A stretch of DNA of 43,126 nt from Pseudomonadales bacterium (GTDB taxonomy: Bacteria; Pseudomonadota; Gammaproteobacteria; Pseudomonadales; Pseudohongiellaceae): assembly GCA_022822865.1 (NCBI GenBank), contig JAJDYJ010000042.1, forward strand, positions 1 to 43,126, in the 5' to 3' direction. Positions 1 to 9,600 of the stretch are shown piece after piece; the stretch's first letter is position 1, and every line of letters starts with the position of its first letter. The notes beneath the pieces were generated by a model. That model saw nothing but the letters and a program-made list of their open reading frames with translations. It was not told where the DNA came from and did not search any database. A program made the position numbers and the translations under genes.

Positions 1-111
1 GCGTGCGATGTGCAGCGGGCGTGCGAGGCAGGATGCCGAGCCCGGAGCCTACAGGGATGTATTTACGGCGTCCGCTGCACATCGCACGCCAGACGGCGAC
101 GGATCGAAGCC
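1..111 (+). repeat. Hairpin repeat family 1, copy A (HR1-A), left end cut by window start
   Basis: The arms at 1-18 and 72-89 are exact reverse complements over 18 bp and enclose a 53-nt loop. The loop holds the motif CTACAGGGATGTATTTACGG, identical in copies C, E and F. The right flank GCGACGGATCGAAGC (96-110) recurs at the right end of the other copies. The left arm probably continues upstream of the window, because the bases after the right arm (90-95) have no partner here. A small internal hairpin, GGCA-GGA-TGCC (27-37), is also present. The repeat ends 7 bp before the pssA start codon, so it would form part of the pssA leader or of an upstream intercistronic space. Confidence 0.9.
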
Positions 112-118
112 ATTTAAA

Positions 119-1000
119 ATGACTAAAGAACAGCCAACAGAAGAATCCGAAAGCATACTTCCGATCGACGAGCACGAGGAGATCGTCTCGCGGGGCGGGA
201 AGCAAGTCAGGCGGCGCGGCGTCTATCTGCTGCCGAACATCCTGACCCTGGGCGCGCTGTTCGCGGGCTTCTACGCCGTGATCGCCGGCATGTCGGGCAA
301 TTTCAACGAGGCCGGTTGGGCCATTCTGATAGCCGGCGTACTCGACGGTCTCGACGGCCGCATCGCGCGGCTGACGCGCAGCCAGAGCGCTTTCGGAGCC
401 GAATTCGACAGCCTTTCGGACATGGTGTCCTTTGGCATGGCGCCCGCCCTGATCATGTTCAGTTGGGCCTTCGAGCCGCTCGGGCGCCTCGGTTGGGCAG
501 CGAGTTTCTTCTACATGGCCTGCGCCGCCCTGCGTCTGGCCCGATTCAACGTGCAACTCGGCACCGTCGACAAGCGTTTCTTCATGGGATTGCAAAGCCC
601 CGTTGCGGCGGGCCTGATCACCTTCATTCCCTGGGTCGGCTACAAGTACGAGGTGGAAGTCACCGCGCTGGTGGCTTATCCGGCTGCCGCGGTAATGGTG
701 CTGACCGGCCTGCTGATGATCTCAAACTACCGTTATTTCAGCTTCAAGGTATTGAACGTCAAGGGCACGGTGCCATATATAGTGCTACTATTGACTTTGG
801 CCCTGCTGGTGGTGGTGGCCCAGAATCCCCAGGAACTGCTGCTGGCCATGTGCGTGATCTACGCCGCCTCGGGGCCGGCCGCCTGGTTCTATCGCAAACG
901 CGGCAAATTCACCGGCCGCCTTGCCCGCGCCCGGACCGGACCGGCCGAAAAAAACGGGCAAGAAAGCGAGGCGGACGATAAATCGGATAGCGAGGACTGA
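119..1000 (+). CDS. pssA: CDP-diacylglycerol--serine O-phosphatidyltransferase
   Basis: This enzyme makes phosphatidylserine from CDP-diacylglycerol and serine, the step before phosphatidylethanolamine, in the inner membrane. The 293-residue product carries the CDP-alcohol phosphatidyltransferase signature with Asp79-Gly80, Ala83-Arg84, Gly93, Asp97 and Asp101 in canonical spacing, followed by several hydrophobic helices. The hydrophilic N-terminal 35 residues and charged C-terminal tail match the PssA type that resembles the Bacillus enzyme, not the peripheral E. coli PssA. The ATG at 119 is chosen because the longer reading frame from position 8 runs through hairpin repeat HR1-A. The gene is followed 15 bp later by msrP, so pssA-msrP-msrQ probably form one transcription unit. 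Confidence 0.92.
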   Translation: MTKEQPTEESESILPIDEHEEIVSRGGKQVRRRGVYLLPNILTLGALFAGFYAVIAGMSGNFNEAGWAILIAGVLDGLDGRIARLTRSQSAFGAEFDSLSDMVSFGMAPALIMFSWAFEPLGRLGWAASFFYMACAALRLARFNVQLGTVDKRFFMGLQSPVAAGLITFIPWVGYKYEVEVTALVAYPAAAVMVLTGLLMISNYRYFSFKVLNVKGTVPYIVLLLTLALLVVVAQNPQELLLAMCVIYAASGPAAWFYRKRGKFTGRLARARTGPAEKNGQESEADDKSDSED

Positions 1001-1015
1001 ATCGGGTAAATAGCG

Positions 1016-2050
<1,035 letters not shown>

Positions 2051-2070
2051 TCGCCGCGACCCCGAACCGG

Positions 2071-2661
2071 ATGCCCCAGAATCCCGCAAGGACCGGGTGG
2101 CTTAAACCTGCCGTATTCAGCGCCGCGCTGCTGCCGCTGGCGTGGCTGATCTGGCGTATCGCCGCAAACGACCTCGGACCCGATCCGGCACAGGAACTGG
2201 CCATCTCTACGGGAGAATGGACCCTGCGATTCCTGCTCGTTACCTTGTCCCTCACGCCCTTGCGCCACATTACCGGCCGGATCGAATTCGTCCGTATCCG
2301 CCGCATGGTGGGGCTGTTCGCGCTGTTCCATGCGGCGATTCATTTCACGGTCTGGATGTCGCTGCTGCTGGGTTTCCGCTGGTTCGCGATCGGCGAGGAG
2401 TTGCTGGAGCGGCCCTACATCAGCATCGGTTTTCTCGCCTTGCTGATCCTGATCGCACTGGGCATCACCTCGCCTAGAGCCATGGTGCGGCGCATGGGGA
2501 AGAACTGGAAACGCCTGCATCGGTTGATTTACCTGGCGGCAATCCTGGCGATCGTTCATCTGACCTGGATTTTGCGCACCGATGTCGGCGAAGCGGTGTT
2601 GTACGGATCGATCCTGGCGCTTCTGCTCGCTTATCGCTTCTACCGCCGCTTTGCCAAATAG
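2071..2661 (+). CDS. msrQ: Heme-binding membrane subunit MsrQ (YedZ)
   Basis: MsrQ is the inner-membrane b-type cytochrome that passes electrons from the quinone or flavin pool to MsrP. The 196-residue product has about six hydrophobic helices. Histidines expected to bind heme are visible in the LFHAAIHF segment and in the KRLHRLIYL and IVHLTW segments near the C terminus. Length and gene order (directly after msrP) are typical. The first ATG, at 2071, is 20 bp after the msrP stop, and there is no better in-frame start. No terminator is evident downstream, where the sequence is AT-richer. Confidence 0.94.
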   Translation: MPQNPARTGWLKPAVFSAALLPLAWLIWRIAANDLGPDPAQELAISTGEWTLRFLLVTLSLTPLRHITGRIEFVRIRRMVGLFALFHAAIHFTVWMSLLLGFRWFAIGEELLERPYISIGFLALLILIALGITSPRAMVRRMGKNWKRLHRLIYLAAILAIVHLTWILRTDVGEAVLYGSILALLLAYRFYRRFAK

Positions 2662-2685
2662 TTTTTCATATTCCCGGCACCGGTC

Positions 2686-2710
2686 AGTTCCACACCATAT
2701 GAGTCGCCGC
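2686..2710 (+). repeat. Solitary left-end sequence of HR1
   Basis: The segment (TTCCACACCATATGAGTCGC at its core) matches the conserved outer left flank of HR1 copies E, F and G, whose consensus is roughly TCCGCACNATGTGAGTCG. No variable stem, loop or right flank follows. It is best read as a remnant or a solo end. It lies in the 136-bp space between msrQ and the MoxR gene. The match is short, so chance cannot be excluded. Confidence 0.45.
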
Positions 2711-2797
2711 AATCTCCAAAAACCCACTGCAAGTCAGTTAAATGCATGACTTGATTTACTCGTCTACAATTGCGTTTTTTTGAAATCTGGGAAAAAC

Positions 2798-3640
2798 ATG
2801 AATTTTGCCGGGACCGAGGAATACGTCGCTACCAAAGAGTTGCAAATGGCGGTGAACGCGGCGATTCGTTTGCGCAAGCCGTTGCTGATCAAGGGCGAGC
2901 CGGGAACCGGCAAGACCATGCTCGCGGAACAGATCGCCAAGGCGCTCGAACTTCCGCTCATTCAATGGCATATCAAGTCCACCACCAGGGCGCAGCAGGG
3001 GCTTTACGAATACGATGCGGTTTCGAGACTGCGCGATTCGCAACTCGGCGACGAAAAAGTCCACGATATCGGCAATTACATTATCGAAGGCAAGATCTGG
3101 CAGGCTTTCGAATCCGAGCGGCAATGCGTGTTGCTGATCGACGAAATCGACAAGGCCGATATCGAATTCCCCAATGATCTGCTGCTCGAACTCGACAAGA
3201 TGGAATTCCATGTCTACGAAACACGGCAAATGATCAAGGCGCGGCAACGGCCGATCGTGGTGATCACGAGCAACAACGAAAAGGAATTGCCGGACGCTTT
3301 TCTCCGCCGCTGTTTCTTTCATTACATCGCCTTTCCGGATACGGTCACCATGGAGAAAATCGTCCAGGTGCATTATCCCGGCATCAAGCAGAAACTCGTG
3401 CGTCAGGCGATGGAAGTGTTCTTCGACCTGCGCAAGGTGCCCGGGCTGAAAAAGAAACCGTCAACGTCCGAATTGCTCGACTGGCTGAAATTGCTCATGG
3501 CCGACGATATTCCGGCTGACATCCTCAAGGACAGGGATGCTTCAAGCGCGATTCCGCCCTTGTACGGGGCCTTGCTGAAAAACGAACAGGACGTGCAATT
3601 GCTTGAGAAACTGGCTTTCATGCATCGGGCGAACCGTTAG
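2798..3640 (+). CDS. MoxR-family AAA+ ATPase
   Basis: The predicted cytoplasmic ATPase has 280 residues. It carries a Walker A motif (GEPGTGKT, residues 33-40), a Walker B motif (LLIDEID with Asp115-Glu116), and a conserved ITSNNEKELPDAFLRRC segment containing sensor 1 and the arginine finger. MoxR proteins act as chaperone-like ATPases that work with a von Willebrand A partner to mature or activate target enzymes. Such a partner is the next gene, 18 bp downstream. The ATG at 2798 is preferred to an in-frame TTG at 2780 because the family usually starts here and GGGAAAAAC precedes it. The target of this pair cannot be read from the sequence. Confidence 0.9.
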   Translation: MNFAGTEEYVATKELQMAVNAAIRLRKPLLIKGEPGTGKTMLAEQIAKALELPLIQWHIKSTTRAQQGLYEYDAVSRLRDSQLGDEKVHDIGNYIIEGKIWQAFESERQCVLLIDEIDKADIEFPNDLLLELDKMEFHVYETRQMIKARQRPIVVITSNNEKELPDAFLRRCFFHYIAFPDTVTMEKIVQVHYPGIKQKLVRQAMEVFFDLRKVPGLKKKPSTSELLDWLKLLMADDIPADILKDRDASSAIPPLYGALLKNEQDVQLLEKLAFMHRANR

Positions 3641-3658
3641 CGGCGGCGTGGAAAGTTC

Positions 3659-4837
3659 ATGCTGATCAATTTCTTTAACAGCCTGAAGGAACAGAAGCTC
3701 CCGGTTTCGATAACCGAGTTGTTCGCGCTGCTCGAATGCCTGAACGAGGACATCGTCTTTGGCAATGTCGACGATTTCTACTATCTGGCGCGCCTTTGCA
3801 TGGTCAAGGACGAAAAACACTTCGACCGCTTCGACCGGGCTTTTTCGAGTTATTTTGAAAACATCGAATCGACCGCCGACCTGCTCGCCTGCGAAGTGCC
3901 CGGAGAGTGGCTGCGCAAGCAATTCGAAGCCTCCCTGAGCGAGGAAGACAAGGCGAAACTGGAAAGCCTGGGCGGGCTTGAGAAATTGCTGGAAGAGTTT
4001 CGCAAGCGCCTCGAAGAACAGCAGAAGCGCCACCAGGGCGGCAGCAAATGGATCGGCACCGGCGGCACTTCGCCGTTCGGCGCCTACGGCTATAACCCGG
4101 AGGGCATCCGCCTCGGTCAGGAAGAGGGCAGAAGTGGCAAGGCGGTAAAAGTCTGGGACCGCCGCGATTATCGCGATCTGGACGACAGCGTGGAGATCGG
4201 CACCCGCAATATCAAGCTGGCCTTGCGCAAATTGCGCAAGTTCGCCCGCACCGGCGCCGAGGAAGAACTCGACATGGACGACACGATTTCCTCGACGGCG
4301 CGAAACGGCGGCCTGCTCGATATCAAGATGGTGCCGGAACGGCACAATTCAGTGAAAGTGCTGCTGTTTTTCGACGTGGGCGGCTCCATGGACCCTCACG
4401 TCAAGGTCTGCGAAGAACTGTTTTCGGCGGCGCGTTCGGAATTCAAGCATCTCGAATACTATTACTTCCACAACTTTCTTTATGAATCGGTCTGGACCAA
4501 AGGCAGGCGGAGGCACGCCGAAACCGAATCCACCTTCGACCTGATCCACAAGTATCCCGATGACTACAAGGTCATATTCGTCGGCGACGCGACCATGGCG
4601 CCATATGAAATCACTCATTCCGGCGGCAGTATCGAACATTACAACGAAGAGCCCGGCGCCGTCTGGATGCAACGGATGGCCGATCATTTCGAACATCTGG
4701 TCTGGCTCAACCCGACGCCGCGGGATTACTGGGAGCACAGTTATTCGATCGGGCTGGTGCGCGAACTGGTGACCGACCGGATGATGCCGTTAACCATCAA
4801 GGGACTGGAAGAAGCCATGAATTCCCTCTTGCACTGA
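3659..4837 (+). CDS. VWA-domain protein, CoxE-like partner of MoxR ATPase
   Basis: The 392-residue soluble protein has an N-terminal helical region, a charged middle region rich in Glu, Lys and Arg (about residues 95-130), and a C-terminal von Willebrand A domain. The metal-site motif reads DVGGS (residues 239-243), a variant of DxSxS, and is followed by the fold continuation ending in PTPRDYWEHSYS. MoxR/VWA pairs of this kind are associated in other bacteria with insertion of metal centres or assembly of complexes. Here the pair lies between msrPQ and an acyl-CoA ligase, neither of which is an established client. Function beyond the pair is unknown. Confidence 0.85.
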   Translation: MLINFFNSLKEQKLPVSITELFALLECLNEDIVFGNVDDFYYLARLCMVKDEKHFDRFDRAFSSYFENIESTADLLACEVPGEWLRKQFEASLSEEDKAKLESLGGLEKLLEEFRKRLEEQQKRHQGGSKWIGTGGTSPFGAYGYNPEGIRLGQEEGRSGKAVKVWDRRDYRDLDDSVEIGTRNIKLALRKLRKFARTGAEEELDMDDTISSTARNGGLLDIKMVPERHNSVKVLLFFDVGGSMDPHVKVCEELFSAARSEFKHLEYYYFHNFLYESVWTKGRRRHAETESTFDLIHKYPDDYKVIFVGDATMAPYEITHSGGSIEHYNEEPGAVWMQRMADHFEHLVWLNPTPRDYWEHSYSIGLVRELVTDRMMPLTIKGLEEAMNSLLH

Positions 4838-4854
4838 ACCGGCGACCCGCATTT

Positions 4855-6477
4855 ATGGAAAAGCTGCCTGCTGAACTTCGCCCCGAACAATACGCGTCAC
4901 TGGCCGAGGTGCTCGACCACATTTCCGCCTCCCATGGCCCGCTGCCGGCTTTCAACTGCTTCGGCCACAGTTTGAGTTATCGTGAAATCGATGAACTGAG
5001 CAGCCGCTTCGCGGGCTTTCTGCGCAATCGACTGCAAATGAATCCCGGCGACAGGATCGCGATACAACTGCCGAACCTGTTGCAGTTTCCCGTCGTGGTC
5101 TACGCGGCGATCAAGGCCGATCTCGTCATCGTCACGACCAATCCGCTCTATACGGCGCCGGAAATGAAGCACCAGTTCGCCGATTCCGGCGCGAAAGCCG
5201 TGGTCGTGCTCGAAGCCTTCTGCGACAAGCTCGAAAGCGTCATCGAAGACACCGATATCGAACACGTCGTAATCGCCCGTCTCGGAGACCTGCTGCCGGA
5301 ACCGAAGAGGACGCTGATCAACCTGGCGGCGAAACACTTGCGGAAAATGGTTCCGGCCTACGAATTGCCCGAGGCGCATTTTTTCCGCCAGGCGATCGCT
5401 TCGGATCCGCTCGGGACCGCCGCGGCCAGAGCGGGAGAAAACACCGCCCTCATTCTGTATACCGGCGGCACGACCGGCGTCGCCAAGGGCGCCATGCTCA
5501 CACACCGCAATCTCATCGCCAACATGATGCAACTGCGTTCCAGAACGTCGCTGGTGATCGACGACCAGTCGGCGAACGTCGTCGCGCCGCTGCCGCTCTA
5601 TCACACCTACGCCTTTCAGCTGCATCTGCTGACCATGGCCTATGCCGGCAGTCACAACATCCTCGTGACCAATCCCCGCGACCTCGACGCCCTCATCAAG
5701 TTGCTCAAGCGAAACACGATTCACGGTTTCGTCGGCATCAATACCTTGTATCTGGCCCTGCTGCGGCATCCGAAGATCGGGCAGGTGGATTTCTCGACCT
5801 ACGGGTTCTGCGGCGCCGGCGGCATGGCGATGTCGAGTTCGATCGCCGAGGACTGGCAGGAATTGACCGGCTGCGAAATCCTGGAAGGATACGGCCTGAC
5901 CGAATGCTCGCCGGTGGTTGCGGTCAATATTCCCGGCCAGGTGCGGCGCGGCACCGTGGGCAGGGCAGTGCCCGAGACCGAATTGCGCGCGGTCGACGAT
6001 CAGGGAAACGAATTGCCCGTCGGCGCCGTCGGCGAATTGCAGGTGCGCGGCCCCCAGGTGATGGCCGGTTATTATGGCCGGGAAGAGGCGACCCAGGACA
6101 GTATCGATCCGGACGGCTGGTTCAGCACCGGCGACTACGTCAGCATCAGCGAAGACGGTTATATCAGCATTGTCGACCGCAAGAAGGACATGGTCCTCGT
6201 TTCCGGTTTCAACGTATTCCCCAACGAGATCGAAGACTGGGTCAATCGGCACCCGCAAGTCATTGAAAGCGCGGCCATCGGCATACCCGACGAACGCACC
6301 GGAGAAGCCGTGAAACTGTTCGTGGTCGCCGGAGAGGAAGCGCCCGGAGCCGAGGACATCCAGTCCTGGTGCCGCCAGGGACTCGCCGCCTACAAGGTCC
6401 CCCGCAAAATCGAATTCGTAGCGGATTTGCCGAAATCCAACATCGGCAAAATCCTCCGGCGGGAACTGCGTGAGTGA
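4855..6477 (+). CDS. fadD: Long-chain-fatty-acid--CoA ligase
   Basis: This adenylate-forming enzyme activates fatty acids to acyl-CoA for beta-oxidation or lipid synthesis. The 540-residue product shows the AMP-binding P-loop YTGGTTGVAKGAM (from about residue 202), the GYGLTECSP motif, the STGDY motif and the C-terminal DRKKDMVLVSGFNVFPNEIE hinge, all typical of FadD. The catalytic lysine region SNIGKILRREL is at the C-terminal end. The gene starts 17 bp after the VWA gene. A hairpin repeat (HR2-1) begins 1 bp after its stop codon. Substrate chain length is inferred from family resemblance only. Confidence 0.9.
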   Translation: MEKLPAELRPEQYASLAEVLDHISASHGPLPAFNCFGHSLSYREIDELSSRFAGFLRNRLQMNPGDRIAIQLPNLLQFPVVVYAAIKADLVIVTTNPLYTAPEMKHQFADSGAKAVVVLEAFCDKLESVIEDTDIEHVVIARLGDLLPEPKRTLINLAAKHLRKMVPAYELPEAHFFRQAIASDPLGTAAARAGENTALILYTGGTTGVAKGAMLTHRNLIANMMQLRSRTSLVIDDQSANVVAPLPLYHTYAFQLHLLTMAYAGSHNILVTNPRDLDALIKLLKRNTIHGFVGINTLYLALLRHPKIGQVDFSTYGFCGAGGMAMSSSIAEDWQELTGCEILEGYGLTECSPVVAVNIPGQVRRGTVGRAVPETELRAVDDQGNELPVGAVGELQVRGPQVMAGYYGREEATQDSIDPDGWFSTGDYVSISEDGYISIVDRKKDMVLVSGFNVFPNEIEDWVNRHPQVIESAAIGIPDERTGEAVKLFVVAGEEAPGAEDIQSWCRQGLAAYKVPRKIEFVADLPKSNIGKILRRELRE

Positions 6478-6478
6478 A

Positions 6479-6590
6479 GCCCGGTCGGCGCAGCCGACAA
6501 AAAGCATGCTTTTTGAGGGCTGAACGACTTGCCATGGATGGCAAGGCTAGAGGTTGGAGAAACCACAGAAGTTGCGCCATGGATGGCATG
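6479..6590 (+). repeat. Hairpin repeat family 2, copy 1 (HR2-1)
   Basis: A 112-bp element has a close relative on the minus strand at 14306-14418. It contains four compact palindromic parts: GTCGGC-GCA-GCCGAC, the exact palindrome AAAAAGCATGCTTTTT, CTTGCCA-TGGA-TGGCAAG, and a second GCCATGGATGGC near the right end. In the other copy the middle palindrome reads AAGAAGC-AAA-GCTTCTT, with matched changes on both sides. It fills most of the space between the fadD stop and the hrpA start. The AAAAAGCATGCTTTTT hairpin followed by T residues could also end fadD transcription. Confidence 0.85.
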
Positions 6591-6612
6591 AACAGACCGG
6601 AAGGATGCAGGT

Positions 6613-9600
6613 ATGCCCCTTGAACTTCCCATCAGCCGGCACGCTTCCGAAATCGAGCGCCTGCTCACACGCAACCAGGTCATCATCGTTGCCGGCGATA
6701 CCGGCTCCGGCAAGACCACGCAATTGCCGAAGATCTGTCTGCGCGCCGGTCTCGCCCGCCGCGGCCTGATCGGGCATACGCAACCGCGCAGACTGGCGGC
6801 CATGTCCGTGGCCGCGCGCATCGCAGAGGAACTCCACGCCGTCGCCGCGATGGGGGAGCGCGGCGTCGGCGTCCAGGTTCGCTTCGATCAGCGCGTGCCG
6901 GAGGACGCCTGGCTGAAACTGATGACCGACGGCATTCTGCTGGCGGAAATCCAGCGCGACCGCCTGTTGAAGAAATACCAGGCATTGATCCTCGACGAGG
7001 CCCACGAGCGCTCGCTCAACATCGATTTCCTGCTCGGCTATCTGAAGCTGATCCTGCCCAGACGCAAGGATCTGAAACTGGTCGTCACTTCCGCGACCCT
7101 GGACGTCGAGCGAATTGCGGCGCATTTCAATAACGCCCCCGTTGTCCGTGTCGCCGGGCGCAGCTATCCAGTGGAGACGTTGTACCGCCCGCCCGAGCAA
7201 CTCGTTCCCGATGCCGGCGAAGAGGACAGACAGACAGCCGCCATCGCGCAAGCGCTGACGGAACTTGAAGATCATGGCGACGGCGACGTCCTGGTATTTC
7301 TCAGCAGCGAGAAGGAAATCCGGGAAACCGCCACCTATCTGCGCAAGCGGCGCCTGCCGAATACCGAGATTCTGCCCCTGTATTCACGCTTGCGGGCACA
7401 GGAACAGCAACGCATCTTCGCGCCGCATGAAGGCCGCCGCATCGTGCTTTCGACCAATGTCGCGGAAACTTCGCTGACGGTGCCGGGAATTCATTTCGTG
7501 ATCGACACCGGTTTTGCCCGCATCAGCCGTTACAGCGTGCAACGCAAACTGTTGCGTCTGCCCATAGAATCCGTCTCGCAAGCCAGCGCCGAGCAACGCA
7601 AGGGCCGATGCGGAAGGCTCGCGGACGGCGTCTGCATTCGGCTCTATAGCGAAGCGGACTTCGAATCTCGACCGCAATTCACCGACCCGGAGATCAAGCG
7701 CTCCAACCTGGCATCGGTGATTCTGCGCATGGGCGCCTTGCGGCTCGGCCGGCCCGAGGACTTTCCCTTTCTCGACGCGCCGGAACAGAAATCGATCAAC
7801 GACGGCCGCACGTTGCTGCGTGAACTCGGAGGTCTGACCGGGACGGGAGGCTTGACGCGAACGGGGCGCACGCTGGCCGAACTCCCGCTCGAGCCGCAAC
7901 TCGGACGCATGTTGGTGGCGGCGTCAAAACTCGGAAGCCTGCGGGAAATCCTGATCATCGTCAGCGCCTTGAGTCTGGGCGACCTTCGGGAATCGGCGCC
8001 ACGCAGTCAAAATCCGGGCAGTCAGAACAACGACAAGTGGGCCGAGTTTACGCACCCCGATTCCGACTTCCTCGGCTTGCTCACTCTTTGGGAGAGATGC
8101 GAAAAAGAGCGGGTTTCCCAGTCGCAATTGCGCAGGTTCTGCGCGAAGTACCGCCTTTCCTTTCAGCGCGTACGGGAATGGCGGGAAATCCACCGCCAGT
8201 TGCTGAACGCCTGCCGCCGGCTCGGCATTGGCCGGAATCACGAAAAGCATCGCAAACAGGCCGGCTACGCCGAGATTCATCGCGCGCTGGTAAGCGGTTC
8301 GCTCAACCAGGTGGCGCGCCATCATGACGGCAGAATCTATCTCGGCAGCAGGAACCGGAAACTCGCCCTGGCGCCGTCTTCGGCCCTGGCGAACAGGAAA
8401 GTGCGCTGGATCGTCACCAGCGAATGGATCGACACGGCGCGGACCTTTGCCTCGATGGCCGCCAGAATCAAACCGGAATGGGTAATCGAATTCGCGGGCC
8501 ACCTGTTGCGCAAGGAATACGGCGAGCCGTTCTGGAGCGGCGAACGGCAACAGGTAATGGTTCACGAAAAGACCGTCCTCTACGGTCTCGTCCTGCGCGA
8601 CATGGTCGCGGTGGACTACGCCGGGCACGATCCCGCGGGAGCCCGCGATATCTTTCTGGATCAGGCCATGGTCGGGGACGAGATCAGAAGCAAGGCGGAT
8701 TTTCTCAAGCGGAACAGGGCCTTCCTGGAAGAACTTCGCAAGCAGGAGGAGAAATTCCGCCGCCCCGAACTCGTCGTGAATGAAAGGGAAATCCAGCGCT
8801 TCTACGATCAGCGTCTGCCGGATTCGGTCGTATCCACAAGGACGCTTGAGGAATGGCTGGCCGAAGACTCGGTTCCGCGCAATCGTTCGCTGGAAATGAA
8901 GCGGGCGGGATTGTTCAGCGGCAAAGCCCTTGCGGAAATGCAGCGGCAGTTTCCCGATCGGATCAAGGTGCAAAACAATGTACTGCCGGTGGATTACGTA
9001 TTCGAGCCGGGCAGCAGCCGCGACGGCGCAAGCCTGCGCGTGCCCGCCGAACTCGTGGCGCAATTGTCCGCCGCCGATCTCGATTGGGCCATACCGGGCC
9101 TGATCCGGGAAAAGTGTATCGCCCTGATCCGCGGCCTGCCGAAGAGCAAGCGCCGGAATTTCATACCGGTGCCAGATTTTGTCGACCGCGTATTGCCGCG
9201 GATGCAGCGCGCCGACGGCGAATTGGCCGATTCGCTGCTGTTGCAGGTGAATCGGGCCGGAGCTCGCATCATCGGACGCCATGAACTGCTTGCCGTCGAA
9301 CTACCGGAGCATCTGCGGACCAGGCTGCAAGTGCTTGACCGGCAAGGACGAATAATGGCCGAAGGGGACGATCTGGCCGCGTTGCGCAAGCGCTTTGCCG
9401 GCCGGGCGCCGCCCGCCGGGCGTCAACCTCACAAGCTGGAGCGCGGCGGGCTGCGGGACTGGGAATTCGAGGACCTGCCGGAAACCGTACAAATCGGAAC
9501 CGATGTCGTACTGACGCGTTATCCCGCGCTCGTGGACGAAGTCGATTCGGTCTCCGTGACGCTGTTGGACAATGGGGAAGAAGCAAATGCAAAAAGCCGG

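Noticed and set aside
8..118. N-terminal extension of pssA from position 8
   Set aside because: The extension is the translation of HR1-A, which recurs between unrelated genes, and the ATG at 119 gives a normal N terminus.
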